Notes: generated by a model from the sequence alone, not told the origin. A stretch of 64,000 bases of DNA from Anaerobaca sp035448545 (GCA_035448545.1 DAOTJE010000010.1:1-64000), one strand, 5' to 3'. Positions 1-9,476 are shown, numbered from the stretch's first letter. A program made the numbers and translations.

Positions 1-79
1 AGCCCCCTTTCCTGGCCTCCCCAGGAACCTACCTACAAACACGCAGTGCACCCGCGTCGGGTTCGCCGGCCGATTGCGC

Positions 80-108
80 TTGAATCTTCGGCGTCAGCAC
101 TGCATAAT
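80..108 (+). promoter_or_regulatory. sigma70-like promoter for the first pilin-like gene
   Basis: TTGAAT at 80-85 and CATAAT at 103-108 are separated by 17 bases. The predicted transcript starts near 115, about 20 bases before the chosen ATG at 135. Each box matches the consensus at four or five of six positions. No experimental support. Confidence 0.5.
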
Positions 109-134
109 CAATGCGCTTTTGGAAGGGAGTGATT

Positions 135-935
135 ATGCTAGGCAACACGACCTTTCGAGAAGACCGCAGCCAGCACGCAGGGTTCACGCTTATCGAGCTG
201 CTGGTCGTGATCGCGATCATCGCGATCCTGATGGCGGTGCTGATGCCCGCCTTGCAGCGGGCGCGGGAGCAGGGCAAGCGAGCGGCCTGTCTGAACAACA
301 CCAAGACCCTGGCTCTGGCCTGGATCATGTACGCCGGCGAGAATGACGGCAGGATCCCGAGAGCCAATGCCACGGAAGACACAACTGTCAAAGACTGCTG
401 GATCCGAAAGCCGCCCGGGACGCTCCCGGTCGATGCCCCAGAGGAGGTGCAGCTGGAGGCCTTGCGCAGCGGGGTGCTGTTCCGGTACGCGCCGAACCTG
501 AAGGTCTATCGCTGTCCGGTGGCCAAGAGCATCGAGATGAGAACGTACAGTTGCATCCACGCCATGAACGGGGCGGACATCGGCGAGAACGCGCCGATCT
601 GCAGGAAGATCGATGAGGTCAAGCGGCCCGGCACACGAATCGTGTTCATTGATGACTACGGGGAGGACTGGGATGCGGCATGGACCGTCCATTACAACCA
701 GCCCCAGTGGTGGAACCCCATCCCCATGCGCCACGGCAAGGGCACGGTCGTCTCACACGTGGACGGACACTGCGAGTTCTATGCCTGGACCGATCCACGC
801 ACGATTGATTGGGCTCAATTGAGCTGGCTGGATGCGGAGACCCAACGAGGCGGGTCCCTCACGAACCAGCCCGGGAACGAAGACCTCGAAAAGATCCAGA
901 AGGCCTACTGGGGCAAGCTCGGCTACACCCCATAG
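135..935 (+). CDS. pilin-like protein with N-terminal methylation signal (DGH family)
   Basis: A 266-residue type IV pilin-like protein. The prepilin signal GFTLIELLVV lies at residues 16-25, with predicted cleavage after Gly16 and the invariant Glu at mature position 5 (Glu21), followed by a hydrophobic helix. A C-terminal HVDGHCEFY segment matches the DGH motif of the very abundant planctomycete pseudopilin-like family. I chose the ATG at 135 because GGAAGGGAG at 121-129 sits 5 bases upstream; an in-frame ATG at 111 lacks this. Such proteins are expected at the cell envelope after prepilin-peptidase processing, but their role is unknown and no secretion or pilus assembly genes are nearby. 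A paralogue lies at 8324-9109 and ends in the same WGKLGY signature. Confidence 0.85.
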   Translation: MLGNTTFREDRSQHAGFTLIELLVVIAIIAILMAVLMPALQRAREQGKRAACLNNTKTLALAWIMYAGENDGRIPRANATEDTTVKDCWIRKPPGTLPVDAPEEVQLEALRSGVLFRYAPNLKVYRCPVAKSIEMRTYSCIHAMNGADIGENAPICRKIDEVKRPGTRIVFIDDYGEDWDAAWTVHYNQPQWWNPIPMRHGKGTVVSHVDGHCEFYAWTDPRTIDWAQLSWLDAETQRGGSLTNQPGNEDLEKIQKAYWGKLGYTP

Positions 936-948
936 ACCGGGTGCATGG

Positions 949-2880
949 TCACATACGCCGCAGTCTGCCACGGGACCCATCCGGCGACTGCTGCGTCGTG
1001 GCAGTCCCCCAGCCCCTGCCAAGAACCGCAAGATCCTGCAAGTCCACCGAGCCGTCGGCGTTGAGATCCGTCTCTGAATCATGCAGGTCCGTACGCTGGA
1101 GCCAGTTCTCGCACAAGACCAGGAGATCGCGCCTGCCCACGCGCCCATCGCTGTCCAAGTCCCCCGGGATCGCGGCGCTGTGCAGAAGAACCAACTCGAT
1201 ACCCTCGCCCGTTCCAAGGTTTCGTGAATACTGCTTGTCGATCTCGTTGTTCCAGTGCTCATGCACGCCGAGACTGGCCAGGCGGACCACGTCAGCGGCG
1301 TGGTCCGGATCGTAGAAGGTTCCCGAACACGGATCGTTGGCCAATGCCGCCTCATGCAGATAGTCTTCCGCTCCACCCTGCATGTCATACTTCGGGCTGG
1401 GCGAGTGTCCGTACCGGACTACATCCGGCCATTCGGCGTTCACGAAATCGTAACCCACCGAGTCGATCGCCACCGGGTCCTGAGAGGCGAAGATGCTCGA
1501 TGGCCAGTCGCCGTTGAACGGTGGCAGGTTCCATTTGTACGGGTGCGCTTCCCAATAATAGCCTCCGAAGAGCCCATCAATCAGATAGAGCACGGTCTTG
1601 CCTCCAAGCTCCGAATGCCCCATGAGATCGACCAAAGCTCGGTACCGACCGGTCCCCGGACTCCAGGGCGGATTCTGTCCGGCGTTCGGCAGGCTATAGT
1701 GCATGTTGTAGTAGTCGTGGCGTGTTCCCTGCCCGGGCAGGCCGGGAAGCTCCGGCCTTCGGTACCGATCCGGGGTTCGGATCAGCGAACCGTAGTGGTT
1801 CTTCGCACACAGGGTCACGCCGGACGAGTGACCTTTGAGAATGGCGAAGTTGATGATGTAGTCGGCCTCGGCAAACGCGGTTGGTATGTAATCCTGCACA
1901 TTTCCATTCGCCTCGGGAGTGCTCCAATACAACGGAACATCCGAGAACTCCGCCCGGGTGCGGCCGGAACCGCCGTAGTTGTCCAGGTAATGCACTTCCG
2001 GAAACTCCGGATGCAGCATATCCCAGTAGTAGTTCGGCACCATCCCCGTCGGATCGCCGATGGTGATGTCGCACGGAGCGACTCCAACGGTGTGGACCAG
2101 TTGGCGTAACAGCGACAGGGTCATCTGAGGCGAGTTGTCGATCCGATTCATGACACTCGACTTCTTGACATACGTATTCGGATTGACGTCTCCGCCAGCC
2201 GCATTGCAGGTGGTGAGATTGATCTTGACGGCGATCTTCTCCCCAAGGCGATAGCCCACGTCGCCTTTGCCCCGGCTGATGTTGAAGTGTCGGAAGATCG
2301 CGTCCCACGCCGAGGCGTCGGAGGCCCTGCCTGCCACGCCCCGAATGGCCTGCGAAACCATCCTCTCCACGACCAGCGGATCGGTGTGGCCGTCCTGCCA
2401 CCAGTGTTCCGGCGAATCATAGCCGTCCCAATCGGTCGCATCCGGATCGTGAACCCAGACCACCCGCCCGGGATGAATTCCCTTCGCCTGCCCGATCGGC
2501 CCGTGAGGCCCCCAGGGCCCACCCGTCTGAACCAGACGATTCGGGAAATCAGCGAGCGACGCCACGCCCAGAATGACTGCTGTAACCAGGCAGATACCCA
2601 CGAGCGTGACCCGAGATTCTTTCACCAGCCGCCGGACCTTCCCCGACACACTGACGGACGTCACAAGAGCGGCAAGCCAGACGACGAATCCCGAGGCCAG
2701 AGGCATAGCCACGCGCTGGCACGGATACGTCGCACGCGAAGGTTTCGGCACCACTCGGATCAGGAACCAGACCAGGGCCGCCAGTCCGGTAATCGGAAAG
2801 ACCCATCGGGCCCAGCGATGCTTCCGCCGACGCCTCGCATGTTTGCAGCCATCACAAGGCGCTGTCTCGTTCGTCTGCAT
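949..2880 (-). CDS. membrane-anchored DUF362 protein with C-terminal dockerin
   Basis: 643 residues. The N-terminus has a CDGC pair, a basic stretch and about three hydrophobic segments (roughly 25-120). The central part resembles the DUF362 family, with KINLTTCN, an IGDPTG motif and an AKNHYG motif. Residues 574-625 form a type I dockerin with two calcium-binding loops (DLDSDGRVGRRDL and DLNADGSVDLQDL). The ATG at 2880 is preceded by GGGAGGAAAGG. Dockerins bind cohesins in cellulosomes, but in planctomycetes they occur on many proteins without a known scaffold. The DUF362 function is unclear; some members carry ferredoxin-like domains, absent here. It converges on the pilin-like gene with only 13 bases between stops. 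Confidence 0.75.
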   Translation of the reverse strand: MQTNETAPCDGCKHARRRRKHRWARWVFPITGLAALVWFLIRVVPKPSRATYPCQRVAMPLASGFVVWLAALVTSVSVSGKVRRLVKESRVTLVGICLVTAVILGVASLADFPNRLVQTGGPWGPHGPIGQAKGIHPGRVVWVHDPDATDWDGYDSPEHWWQDGHTDPLVVERMVSQAIRGVAGRASDASAWDAIFRHFNISRGKGDVGYRLGEKIAVKINLTTCNAAGGDVNPNTYVKKSSVMNRIDNSPQMTLSLLRQLVHTVGVAPCDITIGDPTGMVPNYYWDMLHPEFPEVHYLDNYGGSGRTRAEFSDVPLYWSTPEANGNVQDYIPTAFAEADYIINFAILKGHSSGVTLCAKNHYGSLIRTPDRYRRPELPGLPGQGTRHDYYNMHYSLPNAGQNPPWSPGTGRYRALVDLMGHSELGGKTVLYLIDGLFGGYYWEAHPYKWNLPPFNGDWPSSIFASQDPVAIDSVGYDFVNAEWPDVVRYGHSPSPKYDMQGGAEDYLHEAALANDPCSGTFYDPDHAADVVRLASLGVHEHWNNEIDKQYSRNLGTGEGIELVLLHSAAIPGDLDSDGRVGRRDLLVLCENWLQRTDLHDSETDLNADGSVDLQDLAVLGRGWGTATTQQSPDGSRGRLRRM

Positions 2881-3090
2881 GGTCCTTTCCTCCCGGAATC
2901 AGAGCCGAGCCATGGTAGCCGATGCCACGATTATACAGCAGAAGGCGTGTCGATGGTGCAACAATCGCACGAAGTGGCTTGGTCGCATCCGCTCAGGGGA
3001 GGGTCCGGCACGCAAGACCTCTATCGGAAGGACGTCAAGCCTGTGCGAGGGATCGTTGTCTGAAGACGAGGCGCGTCGGTGAGGTAGCGA

Positions 3091-5361
3091 CTATCGCCTC
3101 ACCACTCCTCCTCCGCCTCCCGGCACATTTCCGCCACCGCCGGGCACGTTCCCGCCACCGGTATTGGCACCGACATTGGTGACCATGCTGGAAATGGTAA
3201 AACTGGCATACTTGGTGCCCGGCGTGTACACGCCGTCCTGATACAAGCCGTCCGAGACCGTACCGGTGGAACTGCCCCCGTAATAGACGTCATACGTGGA
3301 ACCTTTGACCAGGTCCTGCGACGAGAACGCTACGGAGTTGTACTGCTTGCTGGGCACGAAACTGAGAATGTCCTCTCCCCCGCTGCCCTGAATATGCACC
3401 AGGGTCTGCGCCGGCAGCATGGTGTTGAACGTCAGCAGAATGGAATACTGGGTCGAGGAGGTGCTGGGCGCCTGGGCCATACCGGAGTTGCCTGCCGCCA
3501 GAAGGAATCCCCCGGTCATCTGGAAGGACAGATGATCCAGTGCGGCATTCATGCTGGTGGTAGGACCATGGACAATAATGACACCATCGGTCATCACCAC
3601 AGACCCGTTGGAATCGATGCCGTCCCCTGCGGCATCAATCACCAGATAACCGCCGTTGACGTAGAGATAGTGGTCACCGGACACCACAGGCGTAACGCCA
3701 CCTCCACCCGGCCAGGCGCCCGGCCCCCCCATGGCAAACTGGTCGCCTCCGGCGGAGACATTGATGCCGTCGTCGTTCGATACGATGTGAATCTGACCGC
3801 CATTGATGGTGATGTTGGCGTCGGTGCTCTCCAGACCCTCGTAGGACTTGGTGATGCGGATGTCCCCACCGTTGATGACCAGATCGGCGTTCGCGTGAAT
3901 GCCGTCGTCTCCCGTGGAAATGGCAAACACGCCACCATTGATGGTCACGTTTGCGTCTGAGTGGACAGCGTCATCCGCAGAATCCACCGTGAGGATTCCG
4001 CCGTCAATCACCACGCCACTGATTCCCTTGATTCCTTTGGCGGACGTGGTTGTCGTGGCCCTCGTATTGCTGCCGCCGCCGGAGGACAGGATGAGCTGGC
4101 CGCCCGCGATGGTAACATCGGTCAGGGCCGCGATCGCATCGCCTGCGGCCGTGATATCGACAACCCCGTCCACGATGGAGACATGCTCTGCGGCAATGAT
4201 GCCATCATCGCCCGAGACGATTTGGATGGTCCCGCCGGTGACGGTGATCGCGTTGCTGTCAATGCCCTCATAACACCAGGTGACCTGAATGTCTCCCCCA
4301 TGGATCTCCACGCCGGAATCGGCGTGAATGGCATCGTCAGTAGAAGAAAGAACGAATGTGCCGCCGTTGATGGCCAGTCTGTCATTGGAGTGGAGGGCAT
4401 CATCGCCGGAGTTGATATCGAGATCGCCGCCGTCGACAACCACACTGACACCGGCCGAGATGCCCTTGCCCACCGTGCCGGCGCCGGCCCTGCGGTTGGT
4501 TCCACCCCCCGAGCGCAGAGTGATTTCTCCATCCGCGATCAGGACGTCGGTTTCGGCCTGAATTGCGTTTGCTCCGGAGACGATGTTCAGCACGCCTGCC
4601 TCGATGGACACATATCCCTTGGTCTGGTCCTGCTCGTTGTCGGATTTCAGACCGTCGCCTCCGGCGTTCACGAGGATCTCTCCGCCCCGGACAACCAGAT
4701 AGTCCTTGCCACGGATTCCATCATCGACGGCATCGATGTCGATGGTCCCGCCGGCAATGATCAACCCGTCCTTGCTGGAAATGCCGTCGTTGACATCGCC
4801 GCAGACGCTCAGCCAGCCGGTGCCACAGATCGTCAGATCGTCCTTGCTGAAAATCACCGCGTTCGGCTCCTCGGTCTGCAAACCTTCGACCATGCCCGAC
4901 CTCCCGTCTGAGAGGTAGTTCTCCGTGTCCTCGGCGAGAACGATGACGGTCTTCTTGGCCTTCTCGACCAGGACCGGAGCGCTCGAGGAACAATGGATGT
5001 CGACTCCATCCAGAATGAGCCTCACGGTCCCCTTGTCTGTAGAATTCACGACGATCTGGCCGTCCGCCAGGATGCCGCTTACGTCGTATGTGCCTGACCG
5101 CGTGATTGTCACGATGGTGCCGTCAATCGTGGCGCCGACTCCGCTGGCGGTGATGGTCGTTTCATTCAACAGGACCTCGACGACGTCGGCACTGTCCCAG
5201 ATGTAGTCTTCGGGGTCCTCGTGATCGGGGCAGTTCGCCGCGGCCGGATCGGCTCCAGCCGGTTCACCGCCGGATACCTGCGAGTACGATGGGACCACTT
5301 GCAGCAGCCCCACCACGAGAAGCACTGCGGCAACACTTCCAACAGCTTTGCCTGACAGCAT
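3091..5361 (-). CDS. secreted beta-helix protein, Cthe_2159/DUF4353 carbohydrate-binding family
   Basis: 756 residues. It begins with a Sec-type signal peptide (about residues 1-28, hydrophobic VAAVLLVVGLLQVV). Most of the chain is a tandem array of about 20-25 residue repeats built on INGG, DDGI and SDDAIHA-like units, typical of a right-handed parallel beta-helix. The early segment (SGTYDVSGILADGQIVV, LILDGVDI) matches the Cthe_2159 family, whose founding member binds pectic/cellulosic polysaccharide and calcium. The C-terminus is glycine-rich (GGGNVPGGGG twice) and ends in Arg-Arg. GAAAGGAAA precedes the ATG. It is probably an extracellular or surface glycan-binding protein; lyase activity is not shown. 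The gene stands alone, divergent from the oxidoreductase. Confidence 0.75.
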   Translation of the reverse strand: MLSGKAVGSVAAVLLVVGLLQVVPSYSQVSGGEPAGADPAAANCPDHEDPEDYIWDSADVVEVLLNETTITASGVGATIDGTIVTITRSGTYDVSGILADGQIVVNSTDKGTVRLILDGVDIHCSSSAPVLVEKAKKTVIVLAEDTENYLSDGRSGMVEGLQTEEPNAVIFSKDDLTICGTGWLSVCGDVNDGISSKDGLIIAGGTIDIDAVDDGIRGKDYLVVRGGEILVNAGGDGLKSDNEQDQTKGYVSIEAGVLNIVSGANAIQAETDVLIADGEITLRSGGGTNRRAGAGTVGKGISAGVSVVVDGGDLDINSGDDALHSNDRLAINGGTFVLSSTDDAIHADSGVEIHGGDIQVTWCYEGIDSNAITVTGGTIQIVSGDDGIIAAEHVSIVDGVVDITAAGDAIAALTDVTIAGGQLILSSGGGSNTRATTTTSAKGIKGISGVVIDGGILTVDSADDAVHSDANVTINGGVFAISTGDDGIHANADLVINGGDIRITKSYEGLESTDANITINGGQIHIVSNDDGINVSAGGDQFAMGGPGAWPGGGGVTPVVSGDHYLYVNGGYLVIDAAGDGIDSNGSVVMTDGVIIVHGPTTSMNAALDHLSFQMTGGFLLAAGNSGMAQAPSTSSTQYSILLTFNTMLPAQTLVHIQGSGGEDILSFVPSKQYNSVAFSSQDLVKGSTYDVYYGGSSTGTVSDGLYQDGVYTPGTKYASFTISSMVTNVGANTGGGNVPGGGGNVPGGGGGVVRR

Positions 5362-5557
5362 TTCGATTTCCTTTCAAGCCAAACCGGTCTGGGGCAGACG
5401 CCTGCCGGCCGCTCGCATATATAGTGCCCCGGATTTCGGAGTGGTAACACCCCAACCGGAGATTCTCTGACACCGGTCTCCAACGGATCGGAATGAGTAT
5501 AAGTCCTTATATCAGCATGAGATAAAAGACCGGAGCAGGGAGATTGTCCCAGCCGCC

Positions 5558-5586
5558 TTGCCGGAATTTGACGATCGGGCTACAAT
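5558..5586 (+). promoter_or_regulatory. sigma70-like promoter for the Gfo/Idh/MocA gene
   Basis: TTGCCG (5558-5563), 17 bases, then TACAAT (5581-5586). The predicted start near 5593 gives a leader of about 30 bases to the ATG at 5623. Confidence 0.55.
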
Positions 5587-5622
5587 GCGGTTCATTCCCA
5601 ACCCCTTTCGAAGGAGTCCGCT

Positions 5623-6972
5623 ATGAACGCCTCGAACCGCGCCAAACCAACGTCTCGCAGGGAATTCCTCAAATTGTCCGGCAAAATGGCTGCCTCTGCG
5701 ACCCTTGTGACGGGGATCCGTGCCCGCCTGTATGCCGCTGAGGGCGGACCGATCAAGTTGGCCCTCGTCGGCTGTGGAGGCCGAGGCACCGGGGCGGTTG
5801 CCGACGCCTTCACGACGACGGGCGGACCAGTGAAACTCTACGCCATGGCGGACCTGTTCGAGGATCGCCTCCAGAGCAGCCTCAAGAACCTCAACGAGGC
5901 TCATGCCGACAAGATCGACGTCCCGCCCGAGCGGCGGTTCGTCGGATTCGACGCCTATAGGAAGGCGATCGACTGCCTGAGTCCGCCAGACGTGGCCATC
6001 CTGGCGACGCACGCCGCTTTTCGCCCGATGCACTTCGAGTACGCGGTGAGCAGAGGGGTCAACGTCTTTGCAGAGAAGTCGTTCGCGACGGATGCCCCCG
6101 CCGCACGCCGCTGGCTCAGGGCGGCGGAACTGAGCGAGCAGAAGGGCCTGAAGGTCGGAGTTGGCTTCATGTGGCGTCATTCCCAGGCCCGGCAGGAAAC
6201 CATCCGGCGGATTCACGACGGCGCCATCGGCGATGTGCACACCCTGCGGATTTACCGCGTGCACGGCCCGGTCCAATGTCCGCCATTGCCGAAGGACACC
6301 AACGAGCTGGTCTTTCAGCTTCGATACCCCAACAGCTTTACGTGGGTCTCCTCCGGTTTCTACATCGACTGGCATTGCCACAACATCGACGTGGCCTGCT
6401 GGACGAAGGGGGCCTGGCCGGTCTCGGCCCAGGGCATGGGCGGGCGCTGCTTCGAAGAGGCGGGCAGCCAGTTCGACCACTATACGGTCGAGTACACCTT
6501 CGCCGACGGCACGAAGCTGTTCACCTTCTCGCGCCACATGCACGGTTGCTGGGAGACATACGCGGACTACGCCCACGGCTCGAAGGGCTCGGCGGTGCTG
6601 ATGGCCACACTGGGCGAGCCGCGGCCGAAGATATACAAGGGCCACAATCAGACGCCGGAAAACCTGCTCTGGGAGTTCGCGGGCCGAGATCCGAATCCGT
6701 ACGTGGTCGAGTGGCAGCGCCTGCTCGATGCCATTCGACAGGACAAACCGCACAACGAAGCACGCCGGGCCGGGGAGGCGGACATTGCCGCGCTGATGGG
6801 ACGCATGGCCACACATTCCGGCCAGTTCATCACCTGGGACCAGGCGATGAACTCGCAGTTCCAGTTCGTGGCCGACATCGACCGCATGACCTTCGACACG
6901 CCCGCTCCGATTCACGCGGGCCCGGACGGCTTGTACGCGCCGCCGCAGCCCGGGATCACGAAGGAATACTGA
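5623..6972 (+). CDS. Tat-exported Gfo/Idh/MocA-family oxidoreductase
   Basis: 449 residues. A twin-arginine signal SRREFLKLSG is at residues 11-20, so folded, cofactor-loaded export is expected. The Rossmann nucleotide-binding loop GCGGRG is at 50-55. The usual EKP motif is EKS at 151-153, a substitution seen among exported planctomycete paralogues. DWHCHNIDVACW at 249-260 provides the conserved histidines of the C-terminal domain. AAGGAG precedes the ATG. Members oxidise or reduce sugars, inositols or related alcohols with NAD(P); the substrate here cannot be told from sequence. Such genes are highly multiplied in planctomycetes that degrade complex glycans. Confidence 0.85.
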   Translation: MNASNRAKPTSRREFLKLSGKMAASATLVTGIRARLYAAEGGPIKLALVGCGGRGTGAVADAFTTTGGPVKLYAMADLFEDRLQSSLKNLNEAHADKIDVPPERRFVGFDAYRKAIDCLSPPDVAILATHAAFRPMHFEYAVSRGVNVFAEKSFATDAPAARRWLRAAELSEQKGLKVGVGFMWRHSQARQETIRRIHDGAIGDVHTLRIYRVHGPVQCPPLPKDTNELVFQLRYPNSFTWVSSGFYIDWHCHNIDVACWTKGAWPVSAQGMGGRCFEEAGSQFDHYTVEYTFADGTKLFTFSRHMHGCWETYADYAHGSKGSAVLMATLGEPRPKIYKGHNQTPENLLWEFAGRDPNPYVVEWQRLLDAIRQDKPHNEARRAGEADIAALMGRMATHSGQFITWDQAMNSQFQFVADIDRMTFDTPAPIHAGPDGLYAPPQPGITKEY

Positions 6973-6993
6973 TCTCGACAGGAGAAGCATCTC

Positions 6994-7080
6994 TTGAAAC
7001 GCCTGATCGGTCGACGCAGCTTTCTGGGGCTGAGGGGAGCGACAGTCGCTTTGCGCAGTATTCGTGCTGCCTCCACGGGA
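6994..7080 (+). pseudogene. possible remnant of a Tat-signal gene start
   Basis: A TTG codon at 6994, preceded by AGGAG about 10 bases upstream, opens a frame whose first residues read MKRLIGRRSFLGLRGATVAL, a good twin-arginine signal like those of exported planctomycete oxidoreductases. After roughly 29 codons the frame becomes basic, low-complexity sequence with no recognisable mature domain and runs into the peptidase gene in another frame. It could be a decayed second Tat-protein gene whose body was deleted, or chance. Only the signal-like part is marked. Confidence 0.35.
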
Positions 7081-7234
7081 CTATCTGTGGAGTCGACAGA
7101 TGCGTCCGCTGCGCCGAGATGCGGGGCCGAGCGGGAAGCGGCGGTACCATTCAGGGCCGTGCGCCTCCCCGCAAGCCGCAGCAGCTCACGGCCCGGATGC
7201 AGCAGAAACACGGTTCAAATGGAGCACGCACGCG

Positions 7235-8272
7235 ATGAGAAACACGATGATCTATGCAACGGGATTCCTGTTCCTTCTGTTGGCCAGCTTCCCGGAAGTA
7301 GTCATGTCCAGTCGGGCGGGAGGCGACACCGGCGACACGTCGGCCGATGCGACCGTACGCGCCCTGATCGGCGCCGTCGATCGCGAACGGATGTCCAGGG
7401 ACCTTTTCTATCTTTCCAAGGACCCGCTGCCCTTTCGCAAGCTGAACCTGACGCTGCCCGGTCACGAGAAGAACACGCTCCACGAGGCCGACGACTATCT
7501 TGCCGACCAGTTGGAGGCGAGGGGATACCGCGTGGAGCGCGAAGGCGTACAGGTGCAGGCGTTTCGTTGCGACACCAGCAAGCCCAAGCAACATCAGTAC
7601 TCCCCTCCCAAACCCGAAGATCCGTGGTATACGGCATACAATCTCTATGCCGAGAAGAAGGGCCGCTCACACCCGGACCGCATCATCATGGTGCTGGCAC
7701 ACAAGGATTCCCAGAGCTGGGTCGATTCGCCGGGCGCCAATGACAACGCCATCGGCACCGTCGGCGTGCTGGAGATGGCGCGCGTCCTCGCGAAATATCC
7801 TTCCGAGAGTACCATTCGGTTCCTCTTCTGCAACGAAGAGCACACGCCCTGGACCAGCAGGACCGCAGCGCAGAAGGCCAAGTCGCGCGGAGACAACATC
7901 GTCGCCGTGTTCAATCTGGACGGCATCGGCGCCAAGACCGCCGAGCAGACGGCCGCAGGAAAGAAGACCAACGTGACCGCCTACACGAAGCCGGAAGGCC
8001 GGCGTCTGGCCGAGCTGATGGCCGAGGTAAACACCCGATACGCGATCGGTCTCGAACAGCGGATGGCCGAGCGGTCCCAGCCGGGCGATGACGATGGCTC
8101 ATTCGTCCTGGCCGGCTACCCTGCGGCGGTCATCAACATCGGGTCCTGGCCTTATGGCGATCCCAATTACCATGCCGAGGGAGACATCCCGGAAGCATGC
8201 GACCTCGACAACGCCGCGATGACCGTGCAGGCAACCCTGGCCGCAGTGCTGACCCTCGATCGTCGCTTCTGA
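7235..8272 (+). CDS. secreted M28-family zinc peptidase
   Basis: 345 residues. A signal peptide (hydrophobic YATGFLFLLLASF, residues 7-19) is followed by an M28 domain. The zinc and catalytic residues can be placed: His156 and Asp158 (AHKDS), Asp170 in GANDNAIG, Glu201-Glu202 (FCNEE), Asp229 (FNLDG) and His313 (YHAEGD). All are present, so an active aminopeptidase-like exopeptidase outside the cytoplasm is likely. Lys replaces the more usual aromatic or leucine in the H-x-D motif. I start at the ATG at 7235, with GGAG at 7221-7224; upstream frame extension is low-complexity and lacks a signal. The gene follows the oxidoreductase by about 260 bases. Confidence 0.8.
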   Translation: MRNTMIYATGFLFLLLASFPEVVMSSRAGGDTGDTSADATVRALIGAVDRERMSRDLFYLSKDPLPFRKLNLTLPGHEKNTLHEADDYLADQLEARGYRVEREGVQVQAFRCDTSKPKQHQYSPPKPEDPWYTAYNLYAEKKGRSHPDRIIMVLAHKDSQSWVDSPGANDNAIGTVGVLEMARVLAKYPSESTIRFLFCNEEHTPWTSRTAAQKAKSRGDNIVAVFNLDGIGAKTAEQTAAGKKTNVTAYTKPEGRRLAELMAEVNTRYAIGLEQRMAERSQPGDDDGSFVLAGYPAAVINIGSWPYGDPNYHAEGDIPEACDLDNAAMTVQATLAAVLTLDRRF

Positions 8273-8323
8273 GGTAACATGGGACGAGACTCATCGCGCG
8301 CCCGCTGACGACGGCGCGAATAG

Positions 8324-9109
8324 CTACGGCTCGTAGCCGAGCTTTCCCCAGGCGGCGCGTTGGACCCGCTGGATGTCGGGATTGTCACCGACGGCGATAT
8401 AGGACTGGTAGTCGCCCTCCAGCCGGGACACTTTCACAGTGCGCTGGTCCTGCCACTTCCAATACTCGGCGTGACCATCGGCAAAGCTGAAATTGGTGCC
8501 ATCGCCGTGGCGGGTTGGCGGGATGTCCCACCAGGAGGCCCGATTGTAGAAGATGGTCCAGCTCTGGGTGCTGGTCTTGCCCTCGTCGACGTAGACCAGA
8601 CGTTCGCCCGGCCGCTTGATCTGCGAACGGCGGCGGATATAGATCTCCTTCGGCGCGCCGATCGCCGTGCTGCCCATCGCACCGTTCATGGCGTCGACGA
8701 TCGCGTAGGTGTTGACCTCACCCCGAATGCCGGTGGGGCACTTGTAAATCTTGAGCTGGCCGATGTAAGGCCACATCGCGCCGTCCTGGATGCCCTTGAT
8801 GCGCTGCTCGGTGTTCCAGCCGTCGTGGTAGTACAGCCAGCAGGGCTCTTCGTTGTCGTTGTGGCCCTCGGTGTTCTCGACGGTGCACGCATTGACGATC
8901 TTCTGATCGTTTTCGTCGGCGTACATCACCCAGGCCAGGCCGAACTGCTTGACGTTGCTCAGGCACACGGCCCGCTTGCCCTGCTCCCGCGCCCGCGAGA
9001 GGGCCGGCATCAGAATCGCCATCAGCACCGCAATGACCGCGACCACCACCAGAAGCTCGATCAGTGTGAACGCACTGCCCGCCGCCGTCTTCCCGCTCAT
9101 GGTGACCAT
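8324..9109 (-). CDS. pilin-like protein with N-terminal methylation signal (DGH family)
   Basis: 261 residues, a paralogue of the protein at 135-935. The prepilin-like signal FTLIELLVVVAVIAVLMA starts at Phe14, with Ala rather than Gly before the expected cleavage site, and Glu18 is mature position 5. It shares SRAREQGKRAVC with its paralogue, and the C-terminal part has FADGHAEYW and ends WGKLGYEP. The start at 9109 is supported by AGAAGGAGGT at 9121-9130, 11 bases upstream; longer in-frame extension is not family-like. The cargo or role is unknown. It is convergent with the M28 peptidase gene. Confidence 0.85.
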   Translation of the reverse strand: MVTMSGKTAAGSAFTLIELLVVVAVIAVLMAILMPALSRAREQGKRAVCLSNVKQFGLAWVMYADENDQKIVNACTVENTEGHNDNEEPCWLYYHDGWNTEQRIKGIQDGAMWPYIGQLKIYKCPTGIRGEVNTYAIVDAMNGAMGSTAIGAPKEIYIRRRSQIKRPGERLVYVDEGKTSTQSWTIFYNRASWWDIPPTRHGDGTNFSFADGHAEYWKWQDQRTVKVSRLEGDYQSYIAVGDNPDIQRVQRAAWGKLGYEP

Positions 9110-9446
9110 AGTCTCTCGTGACCTCCTTCTCCCTTGATTCTGCAATACCCATGTCGTTGCACCGCTCATAGCTCCTGCTCCAATTCTGCCACATCGCCAG
9201 TCCCCCCTCGCCCTCCCAAAGGGAGTTTCTGCACACGACGCCTCTATGCTACCAGAAAACGCGGCCCAACCACAACAATTCCCAAGGCGTATTCCGCCTG
9301 CCCGGCGAAACCGCCTTCTGGGGTCGGCACCCGAAGACGGGGCCGGAACACGTCGGAACAGGGGGCGGAATCCCCCATCCACGGGAGAACCGCTCGTTTC
9401 TCGGCCATTTCGGGCAGAATCCCCACCGGACCGGCAGACAGAGACA
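9110..9446. other. gene-free interval between divergent genes
   Basis: Between the pilin-like gene (minus) and the GlmU-like gene (plus). Apart from the pilin ribosome-binding site at 9121-9130 and the promoter at 9447-9476, I see no open frame with family character, no RNA gene and no repeat. It presumably carries the minus-strand promoter, which I could not pin down. Confidence 0.5.
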
Positions 9447-9476
9447 TTGATCGGCGGCGGCATGGTGTGATATGAT
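9447..9476 (+). promoter_or_regulatory. sigma70-like promoter for the GlmU-like/ACP/synthase cluster
   Basis: TTGATC (9447-9452), 18 bases, then TATGAT (9471-9476). The predicted start near 9483 leaves an 80-base leader before the ATG at 9563. It is the only good candidate ahead of the three co-directional genes. Confidence 0.55.

Noticed and set aside
135..935. Type II secretion or type IV pilus locus
   Set aside because: The two pilin-like proteins stand alone; no ATPase, platform protein, secretin or prepilin peptidase is in the window.
3091..5361. Regular short repeats resembling a CRISPR or tandem array
   Set aside because: The repeats are protein-level INGG/DDGI beta-helix rungs in one open frame; the DNA units vary in length and sequence.
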